NCBI RefSeq assembly: GCF_041435495.1
Contig: NZ_CP108644.1
Location: 6,743,501 to 6,807,500, forward strand
Reading direction: 5' to 3'
DNA: 64,000 nt
Origin: Streptomyces sp. NBC_01116
GTDB taxonomy: Bacteria > Actinomycetota > Actinomycetes > Streptomycetales > Streptomycetaceae
Program-made: the position numbers and the translations under genes
Notes under the pieces: generated by a model
What the model saw: the letters and a program-made list of their open reading frames with translations, nothing else
The model's database searches: none
What the model was told of the DNA's origin: nothing
Shown here: piece after piece, positions 41,107 through 49,367 of the stretch
Numbering within the stretch: position 1 is the stretch's first letter
Layout: each line of letters begins with the position of its first letter

Positions 41107-43685
41107 ACAACGACCACAGCGACGCCGGTACGGAAAACGCCGCCACCACCGCCGCGCGGGTCCTGCCGGTGACCGACCTCTCCCTCGTCGTCCTCATCGG
41201 CGCGAGCGGATCGGGCAAGTCCACCTTCGCCCGCAGGCACTTCAAGCAGACCGAGATCGTCTCCTCGGACTTCTGCCGGGGACTGGTCGCCGACGACGAG
41301 AACGACCAGAGCGCCAGCCGCGACGCCTTCGACGTGCTGCACTACATCGCCGGCAAGCGCCTGGAGGCCGGGCGGCTCACCGTGATCGACGCCACCAGCG
41401 TCCAGTCCGAGAGCCGCAAGCAGCTCGTCCAGCTGGCCCGGAAGCACGACGTCCTGCCCATCGCCATCGTCCTGGACCTCCCCGAAGAGGTCTGCGCCGC
41501 CCGCAACGCGGCCCGCCCGGACCGGGCCTCCATGCCGCGCCACGTCATCCAGCGGCACCGCCGCGAGCTGCGGCGCTCCCTGCGCGGCCTGGAGCGCGAG
41601 GGCTTCCGCAAGGTGCACGTCCTGCGCACCGAGGAGGAGGCCGAGAGCGCGACGGTGGTCCTGGAGCGCCGCTACAACGACCTGCGCCACCTCACCGGCC
41701 CGTTCGACATCATCGGGGACGTCCACGGCTGCCGCTCCGAGCTGGACGCCCTGCTCGGCAAGCTCGGTTACGTGGAAGGCGCCCACCCCGAAGGCCGTAC
41801 GGCCGTGTTCGTCGGCGACCTCGTGGACCGGGGCCCCGACAGCCCCGGCGTGCTGCGCCGCGTCATGTCCATGGTGTCGGCGGGCAACGCCCTCTGCGTC
41901 CCCGGCAACCACGAGAACAAGCTCGGCCGCTACCTCGCGGGCCGCAAGGTCCAGCTCACCCACGGGCTCGCCGAGACCGTCGAGCAGCTGGAGCGCGAGG
42001 ACGCCGAGCACCCCGATTTCCGGGGCCGGGTGCGGGCGTTCATCGACGGCCTGGTCAGCCACTACGTCCTGGACGGCGGCAAGCTGGTGGTCGCTCACGC
42101 CGGGCTGCCCGAGAAGTACCACGGCCGCACCTCCGGCCGGGTCCGCTCGCACGCGCTGTACGGGGACACGACGGGGGAGACCGACGAGTTCGGGCTGCCC
42201 GTGCGCTACCCGTGGGCCGAGGAGTACCGGGGCCGCGCCACCGTGGTCTACGGCCACACCCCGGTGCCCACCACCTCCTGGATCAACAACACCATCTGCC
42301 TGGACACGGGGGTCGTCTTCGGCGGGAGGATGACCGCGCTGCGCTATCCGGAGCGCGAACTGGTCGACGTACCCGCCGAGAAGGTCTGGTACGAGCCCGT
42401 CAAGCCGCTGACCAGCGAGGCGCCCGGGGGCCGGGAGGGCCGGCCGCTGGACATCGCCGACGTCCAGGGCCGCCGGGTCGTGGAGACCCGGCACCTGGGC
42501 CGCGTCGCCGTCCGCGAGGAGAACGCCGCCGCCGCGCTGGAGGTGATGAGCCGGTTCGCCGTCGACCCTCAGCTCCTCGCCTACCTCCCGCCCACCATGG
42601 CGCCCACCGCCACCTCCCGCGAGGACGGCTTCCTGGAGCACCCGGCCGAGGCCTTCGCGCAGTACGCCGCCGACGGCGTGGAGCGGGTCGTGTGCGAGGA
42701 GAAGCACATGGGCTCCCGGGCCGTCGCCCTGGTCTGCAAGGACGCCGTGGCCGCGACCGCCCGGTTCGGCACGGCGGGCCCCACCGGCGCGCTGTACACC
42801 CGCACCGGACGCCCGTTCCTGGACGACACGGCGATGACCGAGGCGGTCCTGGACCGGCTCCGCACCGCCGTCGCCGCCGCCGGGCTCTGGGAGGAGTGGG
42901 ACACCGACTGGGTGCTCCTGGACGCCGAGCTGATGCCGTGGTCGCTCAAGGCCGGCGGGCTGCTGCGCTCGCAGTACGCCGCGGTCGGCGCGGCGTCCGG
43001 CGCGGTCCTCCCGCCGGCCGTGGCCGCGCTGGAGCAGGCGGTCGCCCGGGGCGTCGAGGTGGCGGGCCTCGCCGGACTCCAGCGGGCCCGCGCCAGGGAC
43101 GCGGCCGCGTTCACCGAGGCGTACCGGCGGTACTGCTGGAGCACCGAGGGGCTGGACGGGGTGCGGCTCGCGCCGTTCCAGATCCTCGCCGTCCAGGGCC
43201 GTTCCCTGGCCTCCGTGCCGCACGACGAGCAGCTCGCCTGGCTGGACCGGCTCGTGGAGCACGACCCGACCGGGCTGCTCCGGATCACCCGCCGGCTCGT
43301 CGTCGACACCGGGGACGAGGCCTCCGTGCGCGCGGGCGTGGACTGGTGGCTGGAGATGACCGGGCGGGGCGGCGAGGGCATGGTCGTCAAGCCGCTCGGC
43401 GCCCTCGTCCGGGATGCCAGGGGCCGGCTCGTCCAGCCCGGCGTCAAGGTGCGCGGCCGGGAGTATCTCCGCATCGTCTACGGCCCCGAGTACACCCGCC
43501 CGGAGAATCTGGAGCGCCTGCGCTCCCGGTTCCTCGGCCACAAGCGCTCGTTGGCGCTGCGGGAGTACGCCCTCGGCCTGGAGGCCCTGGACCGGCTGGC
43601 GGAGGGCGAGCCGCTGTGGCGGGTCCACGAGGCGGTGTTCGCCGTCCTGGCCCTGGAGTCGGAGCCGGTGGACCCCCGGCTCTGA
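41103..43685 (+). CDS. pnkp: polynucleotide kinase-phosphatase/ligase Pnkp (RNA repair)
   Basis: An 860-residue trifunctional RNA repair enzyme. The 5'-kinase P-loop GASGSGKSTFARRHF lies near residue 33. The metallophosphoesterase 2',3'-phosphatase has DIIGDVHGCRSEL (~203), GDLVDRGPDSPG (~238) and PGNHENKLGR (~266). The C-terminal ligase-like adenylyltransferase has nucleophile Lys534 in EEKHMGSRA. Paired with Hen1 it heals and seals broken RNA, notably tRNA cut by ribotoxins. All three active sites look intact and the length matches the family. The only partner gene is upstream. Confidence 0.94.
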   Translation: MNNDHSDAGTENAATTAARVLPVTDLSLVVLIGASGSGKSTFARRHFKQTEIVSSDFCRGLVADDENDQSASRDAFDVLHYIAGKRLEAGRLTVIDATSVQSESRKQLVQLARKHDVLPIAIVLDLPEEVCAARNAARPDRASMPRHVIQRHRRELRRSLRGLEREGFRKVHVLRTEEEAESATVVLERRYNDLRHLTGPFDIIGDVHGCRSELDALLGKLGYVEGAHPEGRTAVFVGDLVDRGPDSPGVLRRVMSMVSAGNALCVPGNHENKLGRYLAGRKVQLTHGLAETVEQLEREDAEHPDFRGRVRAFIDGLVSHYVLDGGKLVVAHAGLPEKYHGRTSGRVRSHALYGDTTGETDEFGLPVRYPWAEEYRGRATVVYGHTPVPTTSWINNTICLDTGVVFGGRMTALRYPERELVDVPAEKVWYEPVKPLTSEAPGGREGRPLDIADVQGRRVVETRHLGRVAVREENAAAALEVMSRFAVDPQLLAYLPPTMAPTATSREDGFLEHPAEAFAQYAADGVERVVCEEKHMGSRAVALVCKDAVAATARFGTAGPTGALYTRTGRPFLDDTAMTEAVLDRLRTAVAAAGLWEEWDTDWVLLDAELMPWSLKAGGLLRSQYAAVGAASGAVLPPAVAALEQAVARGVEVAGLAGLQRARARDAAAFTEAYRRYCWSTEGLDGVRLAPFQILAVQGRSLASVPHDEQLAWLDRLVEHDPTGLLRITRRLVVDTGDEASVRAGVDWWLEMTGRGGEGMVVKPLGALVRDARGRLVQPGVKVRGREYLRIVYGPEYTRPENLERLRSRFLGHKRSLALREYALGLEALDRLAEGEPLWRVHEAVFAVLALESEPVDPRL

Positions 43686-43789
43686 GCCGGGGGGCGTCGT
43701 GGACCGGCCAGGATCCGCCGCACACCCCCGGGTCCAACCCGTAGGCGATTCGCCGGGTGAACGGCGCTCCGCGCGGTGAGGATGAAGGC

Positions 43790-45025
43790 ATGGGATACCA
43801 AGTCGACTCCGAAGCCGGGCGGCTGCGCCGCGTCATACTCCACCGGCCCGATCTGGAGCTGAAGCGGCTCACACCCAGGAACAAGGACGCGCTCCTGTTC
43901 GACGACGTCCTGTGGGTGCGCCGCGCCAGGGAGGAGCACGACGGGTTCGCCGACGTGCTGCGCGACCGGGGGGTCGTCGTGCACCTCTTCGGCGATCTCC
44001 TGCGCGAGTCCCTCGACATTCCGGTCGCCCGGCGGCTCGTGCTCGACCGGGTCTTCGACGAGAAGGAGTACGGCCCGCTCGCCACCGAGCATCTGCGGGC
44101 CGCCTTTGAGGAGTTGTCCTCACAGGAGCTGGCGGAGGCGCTGGTCGGCGGCATGACCAAGCGGGAGTTCCTGGAGCGGCACAGCGAGCCGACCTCCGTG
44201 CGCTTCCATGTGATGGACCTGGACGACTTCCTGCTCGGCCCGCTGCCGAACCACCTCTTCACCCGGGACACCTCGGCGTGGATCTACGACGGGGTCTCCA
44301 TCAACGCGATGCGCTGGCCCGCCCGGCAGCGCGAGACCGTCCACTTCGAGGCGATCTACCGGCACCACCCCCTGTTCACCGGCCCGGAGGCGGGCGCCTT
44401 CCACCACTGGTCGGAGGGCCAGGACGACTATCCCTCCACCATCGAGGGCGGTGACGTCCTGGTCATCGGGCAGGGCGCGGTCCTCATCGGGATGAGCGAG
44501 CGCACCACACCGCAGGCCGTGGAGATGCTGGCCCGGGGCCTCTTCGACGCCGGCTCGGCGCGCACGATCGTGGCGCTCGACATGCCCAAGGCCCGGGCGT
44601 TCATGCACCTGGACACGGTGATGACGATGATCGACGGCGACACGTTCACCCAGTACGCCGGTCTCGGGATGCTCCGCTCGTACACCATCGAGCCCGGCAG
44701 CGGCCCCCGCGAGCTGAAGGTCACCGACCATCCGCCCGAGCACATGCACCGCGCCATGGCCGCCGCCCTCGGCCTCGACTCCATCCGGGTGCTCACCGCC
44801 ACCCAGGACGTGCACGCGGCCGAGCGCGAGCAGTGGGACGACGGCTGCAACGTGCTCGCGGTCGAGCCCGGTGTCGTCGTCGCGTACGAGCGCAACGCCA
44901 CCACCAACACCTATCTGCGCAAGCAGGGCATCGAGGTGATCGAGATCCGGGGCAGCGAGCTGGGCCGGGGGCGTGGCGGGCCGCGCTGCATGAGCTGCCC
45001 GGTGGAGCGGGACCCCGTGGCGTGA
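43790..45025 (+). CDS. arcA: arginine deiminase
   Basis: A 411-residue guanidino-group-modifying enzyme that converts arginine to citrulline and ammonia. Marks in order: LRRVILHRPDLELKRLTP, PNHLFTRDTSAWI, EGGDVLVIG, the catalytic His in HLDTVMTMID, and nucleophile Cys403 in RCMSCPV near the C-terminus. The ATG at 43790 is preferred over an upstream frame extension. It is followed by ornithine carbamoyltransferase, the next pathway step. Confidence 0.94.
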   Translation: MGYQVDSEAGRLRRVILHRPDLELKRLTPRNKDALLFDDVLWVRRAREEHDGFADVLRDRGVVVHLFGDLLRESLDIPVARRLVLDRVFDEKEYGPLATEHLRAAFEELSSQELAEALVGGMTKREFLERHSEPTSVRFHVMDLDDFLLGPLPNHLFTRDTSAWIYDGVSINAMRWPARQRETVHFEAIYRHHPLFTGPEAGAFHHWSEGQDDYPSTIEGGDVLVIGQGAVLIGMSERTTPQAVEMLARGLFDAGSARTIVALDMPKARAFMHLDTVMTMIDGDTFTQYAGLGMLRSYTIEPGSGPRELKVTDHPPEHMHRAMAAALGLDSIRVLTATQDVHAAEREQWDDGCNVLAVEPGVVVAYERNATTNTYLRKQGIEVIEIRGSELGRGRGGPRCMSCPVERDPVA

Positions 45026-45054
45026 GGGACGGACGGACCGCACCCCCTGCCCCT

Positions 45055-45080
45055 GTATAGGGATACGGTAGATCGTATAG
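45055..45080. promoter_or_regulatory. GTATAG direct repeats upstream of ornithine carbamoyltransferase
   Basis: GTATAG occurs at 45055-45060 and 45075-45080, exactly 20 bases (two helical turns) apart, with ATAC at 45063 between them. This AT-rich patch is 60-85 bases before the ATG. It could be an activator site or an overlapping -10. Confidence 0.4.
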
Positions 45081-45140
45081 ACTTCCAGTTCTGCCCGCGC
45101 GCAGTGCGCCGATCCCCGTCCGACCCCAGGAGCAGTCATC

Positions 45141-46145
45141 ATGGCCATAGACCTCACCGGCCGTCACTTCCTCAAGGAGCTGGACTTCACCTCCGAGGAG
45201 TTCCTCGGCCTGGTCTCCCTGGCCGCCGAGCTCAAGGAGGCCAAGAAGGCCGGGGTCGAGGTCCAGCGGCTGCGCGGGAAGAACATCGCGCTGATCTTCG
45301 AGAAGACCTCGACCCGTACGCGCTGTGCGTTCGAGGTCGCCGCCGCCGACCAGGGCGCCTCCACCACCTACCTCGACCCGTCGGGCTCCCAGATGGGCCA
45401 CAAGGAGTCCGTGAAGGACACCGCCCGGGTGCTCGGCCGGATGTTCGACGGGATCGAGTACCGGGGTGACAGCCAGCAGGCGGTCGAGGAGCTGGCCGCG
45501 TACGGCGGAGTGCCGGTCTTCAACGGGCTCACGGACGACTGGCACCCGACCCAGATGCTCGCCGACGTGCTCACCATGACCGAGTTCCGCGAGGGGCCCG
45601 TCGCGGGGACCGCCTTCGCCTATCTCGGGGACGCCCGCTTCAACATGGGCAACTCCTACCTGATCACCGGCGCCCTGCTGGGTCTGGACGTCAGGATCGT
45701 CGCCCCCGAGGCGTACTGGCCGGACGAGGCCGTCGTGGCGCGGGCCCGGGTGCTGGCCGAGGTCAGCGGCGCGACGATCACCCTCACCGGCGATGTCGCC
45801 GAGGGCGTCCGGGGCGCCGACTTCGTCGCCACCGACGTCTGGGTCTCCATGGGGGAGCCCAAGGAGGTGTGGGCCGAGCGCATCGCCGCCCTCGGGCCGT
45901 ACGCCGTGACGATGGACGTCCTGCGGGCCACCGGCAATCCGGAGGTGAAGTTCCTGCACTGCCTGCCCGCCTTCCACGACCTCGGAACCCAGGTCGGCCG
46001 GGACATCCACAGCCGGTACGGGCTGACCGAGCTGGAGGTCAGCGACGAGGTCTTCGAGTCCGCGCACTCGGTCGTCTTCGACCAGGCGGAGAACCGGATG
46101 CACACGATCAAGGCCGTGCTGGTCGCGACGCTCGCGGGGAAGTAG
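45141..46145 (+). CDS. argF: ornithine carbamoyltransferase (catabolic, arginine deiminase pathway)
   Basis: A 334-residue carbamoyltransferase. It has the carbamoyl-phosphate site in EKTSTRTRCAFEV, HPTQMLADVLTM and the catalytic HCLPAFHD. The position after arginine deiminase and the length close to catabolic ArcB enzymes suggest phosphorolysis of citrulline to ornithine and carbamoyl phosphate. Biosynthetic use is possible since the reaction is reversible. A carbamate kinase gene is not seen nearby. Confidence 0.93.
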   Translation: MAIDLTGRHFLKELDFTSEEFLGLVSLAAELKEAKKAGVEVQRLRGKNIALIFEKTSTRTRCAFEVAAADQGASTTYLDPSGSQMGHKESVKDTARVLGRMFDGIEYRGDSQQAVEELAAYGGVPVFNGLTDDWHPTQMLADVLTMTEFREGPVAGTAFAYLGDARFNMGNSYLITGALLGLDVRIVAPEAYWPDEAVVARARVLAEVSGATITLTGDVAEGVRGADFVATDVWVSMGEPKEVWAERIAALGPYAVTMDVLRATGNPEVKFLHCLPAFHDLGTQVGRDIHSRYGLTELEVSDEVFESAHSVVFDQAENRMHTIKAVLVATLAGK

Positions 46146-46207
46146 CCCAGCCGCCGCACCAGCCGGTACGGGTACGGAGCAGGGGTGCGCATCCCCATAC
46201 GCCCGAT

Positions 46208-46238
46208 TGGGTGAACATGCGCGGTGGTGGCTACGATG
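46208..46238 (+). promoter_or_regulatory. possible promoter of amino-acid permease
   Basis: TTGGGT (46208-46213) and TACGAT (46233-46238) are spaced by 19 bases. The predicted leader to the ATG is about 120 bases. Confidence 0.35.
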
Positions 46239-46367
46239 TCGCCTCTTGGTGGGGTTCGGGCTCGCGATGCCCGGACCCCTTCCCATGTGCCGACCGCGGT
46301 CCCCACGGCCGCCGTGCACACCGGGAAACGTCCCCCCACTGCACCACCAGAGATGAGAACGTCCCGC

Positions 46368-47855
46368 ATGAGCACCGGTCTGCCGGATTCCGGCACCCCG
46401 CAGCGCCCCGGCCCCTCGAAGCCGGGGCTGCGCCGCAAGAGCCCCGATCAGCTCATCGCCGAGTCCGGCGGCGACCTGGAGGGCCACGGCCTCAAGCGCA
46501 CGATGGGCCTCTTCCAGCTCGTCTGCTTCGGGGTCGGCGCGATCGTCGGCACCGGCATCTTCGTCGGGCTGTCCGACAGCGTCGCCGAGGCCGGCCCCGC
46601 CGTCGTGATCTCCTTCGTCCTCGCCGCGATCACGTGCATCTTCACCGCGCTGTCCTTCGCGGAGCTGGGCAGCGCCATCCCGGTCTCCGGAAGCTCGTAC
46701 TCCTTCGCGTACGCGGCCCTCGGCGAGCGCACCGCGTTCCTCGTCGGCTGGTGCCTGCTGCTGGAGTACGGCGTGTCGGTGTCCGCCGTCGCGGTGGGCT
46801 GGAGCCAGTACGTCAACGAGCTGCTGAACAGCGTGATCGGCTGGGAAATCCCCGAGGCCCTGTCCGCCGGTCCCGCCGACGGCGGTGTGGTCAACCTGCC
46901 CGCGGTCGTCGTGATCGCCATGGCCGCCGCGCTGCTGGTGCGCGGTGTCCGGGAGAGCGCCACCGCGACCGCCGCCATGGCGATCCTCAAGATCGGCATC
47001 CTGGTGGCGTTCTGCGCCGTGGCGTTCAGCGCGTTCCAGGACGACAACCTCATGCCGTTCGCGACCCACGGGCTCGGCGGCATCACCGCCGGCGCCTCAC
47101 TGGCGTTCTTCTCCTACATCGGTTTCGACGCCATCACCACCGCGGGCGAAGAGGTCAAGAACCCCCGGCGGAACATCCCCATCGCCATCCTGGTCTGCAT
47201 CGGCGTCGTCACCCTGCTCTACTGCGCGGTGGCGCTCTCGGCCATCGGCGCGATCGGCTCGGACGCCGTCGCGAACAAGAGCGCGGCCCTCTCGATCGCC
47301 GTCAACCAGGTCACCGACTCCACGGTCGGCGGCGGCATCATCGCCTTCGGCGCGGTCGTCGCCATCGCCTCGGTGGTGCTCGCCGTGATGTACGGGCAGA
47401 CCCGCATCCTCATGTCGATGTCCCGCGACGGTCTCATCCCGCGCGTCTTCGAGCGGGTCTCGCCCAAGACCCACACCCCGGTCGCCAACACCTGGATCGT
47501 GGCCTGCGTCTTCGCGGTCCCGGCCGCGTTCGTCCCGCTCGACGTCGTCGTGAACCTGACGACCATCGGCACACTCGCCACGATGGTCGCCGTCAATGTC
47601 GCGGTGGTGGTGCTCAGGCGGAGCGCCCCCGGGCTCAAGCGGACCTTCCGGGTGCCGCTCTACCCGGTGAGCCCGCTGCTGGGCGTCGCGTTCTGCCTGT
47701 ATCTGATGTACGGGACCGGCTGGACGACCTGGGTCCAGTTCGCGGTCTTCCTCGCCGTGGGCTCGCTCCTGTACGCCGGTTACGGGCGCAAGCGCTCCCG
47801 GCTGGTCAGCTCCCCGGGGACGGACCCGGCTGCGCCGGTATCGCCGGAAGCGTGA
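46368..47855 (+). CDS. APC-superfamily cationic amino-acid permease
   Basis: A 495-residue transporter with about twelve membrane helices. The first has GVGAIVGTGIFVGL and helix 2 FAELGSAIPVSGSSYSFAYA. FFSYIGFDAITTAGEEVKNP and FRVPLYPVSPLLGVAFC are typical of cationic amino-acid transporters. The adjacency to arginine deiminase and OTC suggests arginine or ornithine uptake/exchange. ATG 46368 is used; ATG 46353 is an alternative. The last 50 bases overlap the convergent ATPase gene. Confidence 0.85.
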   Translation: MSTGLPDSGTPQRPGPSKPGLRRKSPDQLIAESGGDLEGHGLKRTMGLFQLVCFGVGAIVGTGIFVGLSDSVAEAGPAVVISFVLAAITCIFTALSFAELGSAIPVSGSSYSFAYAALGERTAFLVGWCLLLEYGVSVSAVAVGWSQYVNELLNSVIGWEIPEALSAGPADGGVVNLPAVVVIAMAAALLVRGVRESATATAAMAILKIGILVAFCAVAFSAFQDDNLMPFATHGLGGITAGASLAFFSYIGFDAITTAGEEVKNPRRNIPIAILVCIGVVTLLYCAVALSAIGAIGSDAVANKSAALSIAVNQVTDSTVGGGIIAFGAVVAIASVVLAVMYGQTRILMSMSRDGLIPRVFERVSPKTHTPVANTWIVACVFAVPAAFVPLDVVVNLTTIGTLATMVAVNVAVVVLRRSAPGLKRTFRVPLYPVSPLLGVAFCLYLMYGTGWTTWVQFAVFLAVGSLLYAGYGRKRSRLVSSPGTDPAAPVSPEA

Positions 47856-48318
47856 ACCAGACGGCCTTGCCGTGCTCCGTGGTGCGGTGACCGCACGCGG
47901 AGCTGAGGGTCCGGATCAGCAGCAGGCCGCGGCCGTGCTCCTGCCAGGGATCGACCTCGAAGCCCGGTCGCGGCCGGGACAGGTCGCCCGGCGGAGCGGG
48001 GTCGCGGTCGTGCACCTCGACCTGGCAGCCGGTGGGCAGCAGCTCCACGACCAGCTCGATGGGCTCACCGCCCAGCGTGTGCTCGACCGCGTTGGCCACC
48101 AGCTCGGCGGTCAGCAGCTCGGCGGTGTCGCTGTCGGCCGGGGCGTCGATGTCCGACAGTGCCGTACGGATGAGAGCGCGGGCGATCGGCACGGCCGCGG
48201 TGGAGTGCGGCAGGGCGATGCGCCAGGAGGCGGGGACGGGGACGTCGGGCGGCACGGCAGGGTTCCGTTCGGGAGCGGGTCTTCCTCGAAGCGGGAGGTC
48301 TCGACTTCTGGGGTTCAC
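47806..48318 (-). CDS. RsbW-like ATP-binding protein (HATPase_c)
   Basis: A 170-residue GHKL-type ATP-binding protein of the anti-sigma-factor kinase class common in Streptomyces. The N-box is LLTAELVANAVEHT and the later lid/G2 region EHGRGLLLIRTLSSACGHR. The expected Asp/Gly-rich G1 box is present in altered form as VHDRDPAPP. It probably switches an anti-sigma/anti-anti-sigma partner coded elsewhere. The GTG at 48318 is the most reasonable start, though with a weak ribosome site. The 3' end overlaps the permease gene. Confidence 0.8.
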   Translation of the reverse strand: MNPRSRDLPLRGRPAPERNPAVPPDVPVPASWRIALPHSTAAVPIARALIRTALSDIDAPADSDTAELLTAELVANAVEHTLGGEPIELVVELLPTGCQVEVHDRDPAPPGDLSRPRPGFEVDPWQEHGRGLLLIRTLSSACGHRTTEHGKAVWFTLPAIPAQPGPSPGS

Positions 48319-48445
48319 GCGGTACTCGTGTCGAGACTTCCTGGTTTCAACTTTACGAACCGCTCCGGGCCGGCCATAGAGGCGGTCGGCCGGAGCAAAG
48401 GGGACTTTCGCCACAACGGTCTCATGGATGGTGTATTGCGACCTC

Positions 48446-48458
48446 GTGACGGCAGTCA
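48446..48458. promoter_or_regulatory. palindromic site GTGACGGCAGTCA before enoyl-CoA hydratase
   Basis: TGAC-GGCA-GTCA lies within a perfect 6-base dyad (CGTGAC/GTCACG, 48445-48460), about 80 bases before the ATG. The same motif with one change is at 55666 in the ligase/dehydrogenase divergent promoter. This suggests a common regulator, probably the PaaX protein of the cluster. Confidence 0.55.
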
Positions 48459-48537
48459 CGCAAAGGTGATAACTTCGGAGGCGGAACGCGACCCGCGCAC
48501 GGCCGGCACCAGCCCGATCGCTGAAGGGGACCCCTCC

Positions 48538-49365
48538 ATGAGCCCGTTTCCCAGCTCGGCCCCGAGCGCCGAGGAATGGCGTCATCTGCGGCTGACCCGG
48601 GACGACGGTGTGGCCACCGTCACACTCGCCCGCCCCGAGAAACTCAACGCGCTCACCTTCGGCGCCTACGCGGATCTGCGCGACCTCCTCGCCGAACTCT
48701 CCCGGGAACGCTCCGTCCGCGCCCTCGTCCTCGCCGGAGAGGGGCGCGGCTTCTGCTCCGGCGGCGATGTCGACGAGATCATCGGCGCCACCCTGGCCAT
48801 GGACACCGCGCGGCTCCTCGACTTCAACCGGATGACCGGCCAGGTCGTCCGGGCCCTGCGGGAGTGCCCCTTCCCGGTCATCGCCGCCGTCCACGGTGTC
48901 GCCGCCGGAGCCGGAGCCGTGCTGGCCCTGGCCGCGGACTTCCGGATCGCCGATCCGTCGGCCCGCTTCTCCTTTCTCTTCACCCGGGTCGGCCTCTCCG
49001 GCGGCGACATGGGCGCGGCCTACCTGCTGCCCCGGGTCGTCGGCCTCGGCCACGCCACCCGGCTCCTGATGCTCGGGGACGCCGTCCGCGCCCCCGAGGC
49101 GGAGCGGATCGGGCTGATCAGCGAGCTGGTCGAGGAGGGGAGGGCCGGCGAACGCGCCGCCGAGCTGGCCCGCCGCCTCGCCGACGGACCGGCCCTCGCG
49201 CTCGCCCAGACCAAGGCCCTGCTCACCGCCGAGCTGGACATGCCGCTGGCCGCGTCCGTCGAGCTGGACGCCAACACCCAGGCCCTCCTGATGCACGGCG
49301 AGGACTACGCCGAGTTCCACGCCGCCTTCACCGAGAAGCGGCCCCCGAAGTGGCGGGGGAGGTAG
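48538..49365 (+). CDS. enoyl-CoA hydratase/isomerase family protein
   Basis: A 275-residue crotonase-fold enzyme. It has the first oxyanion-hole segment GRGFCSGGDVDEI and the second HGVAAGAGAVLALAADFRIA, with FTRVGLSGGDMGAAYLLPR in the usual catalytic region. It would hydrate or isomerise a ring-derived enoyl-CoA formed by the next gene's product. Start: ATG 48538 after AAGGGGA. It lies two bases before the monooxygenase, so they are co-transcribed. Confidence 0.9.
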   Translation: MSPFPSSAPSAEEWRHLRLTRDDGVATVTLARPEKLNALTFGAYADLRDLLAELSRERSVRALVLAGEGRGFCSGGDVDEIIGATLAMDTARLLDFNRMTGQVVRALRECPFPVIAAVHGVAAGAGAVLALAADFRIADPSARFSFLFTRVGLSGGDMGAAYLLPRVVGLGHATRLLMLGDAVRAPEAERIGLISELVEEGRAGERAAELARRLADGPALALAQTKALLTAELDMPLAASVELDANTQALLMHGEDYAEFHAAFTEKRPPKWRGR

Positions 49366-49367
49366 CC

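Noticed and set aside
40677..43628. A 983-codon leftward open frame opposite pnkp
   Set aside because: It is antisense to a conserved three-domain enzyme and its composition is that of a GC shadow frame.
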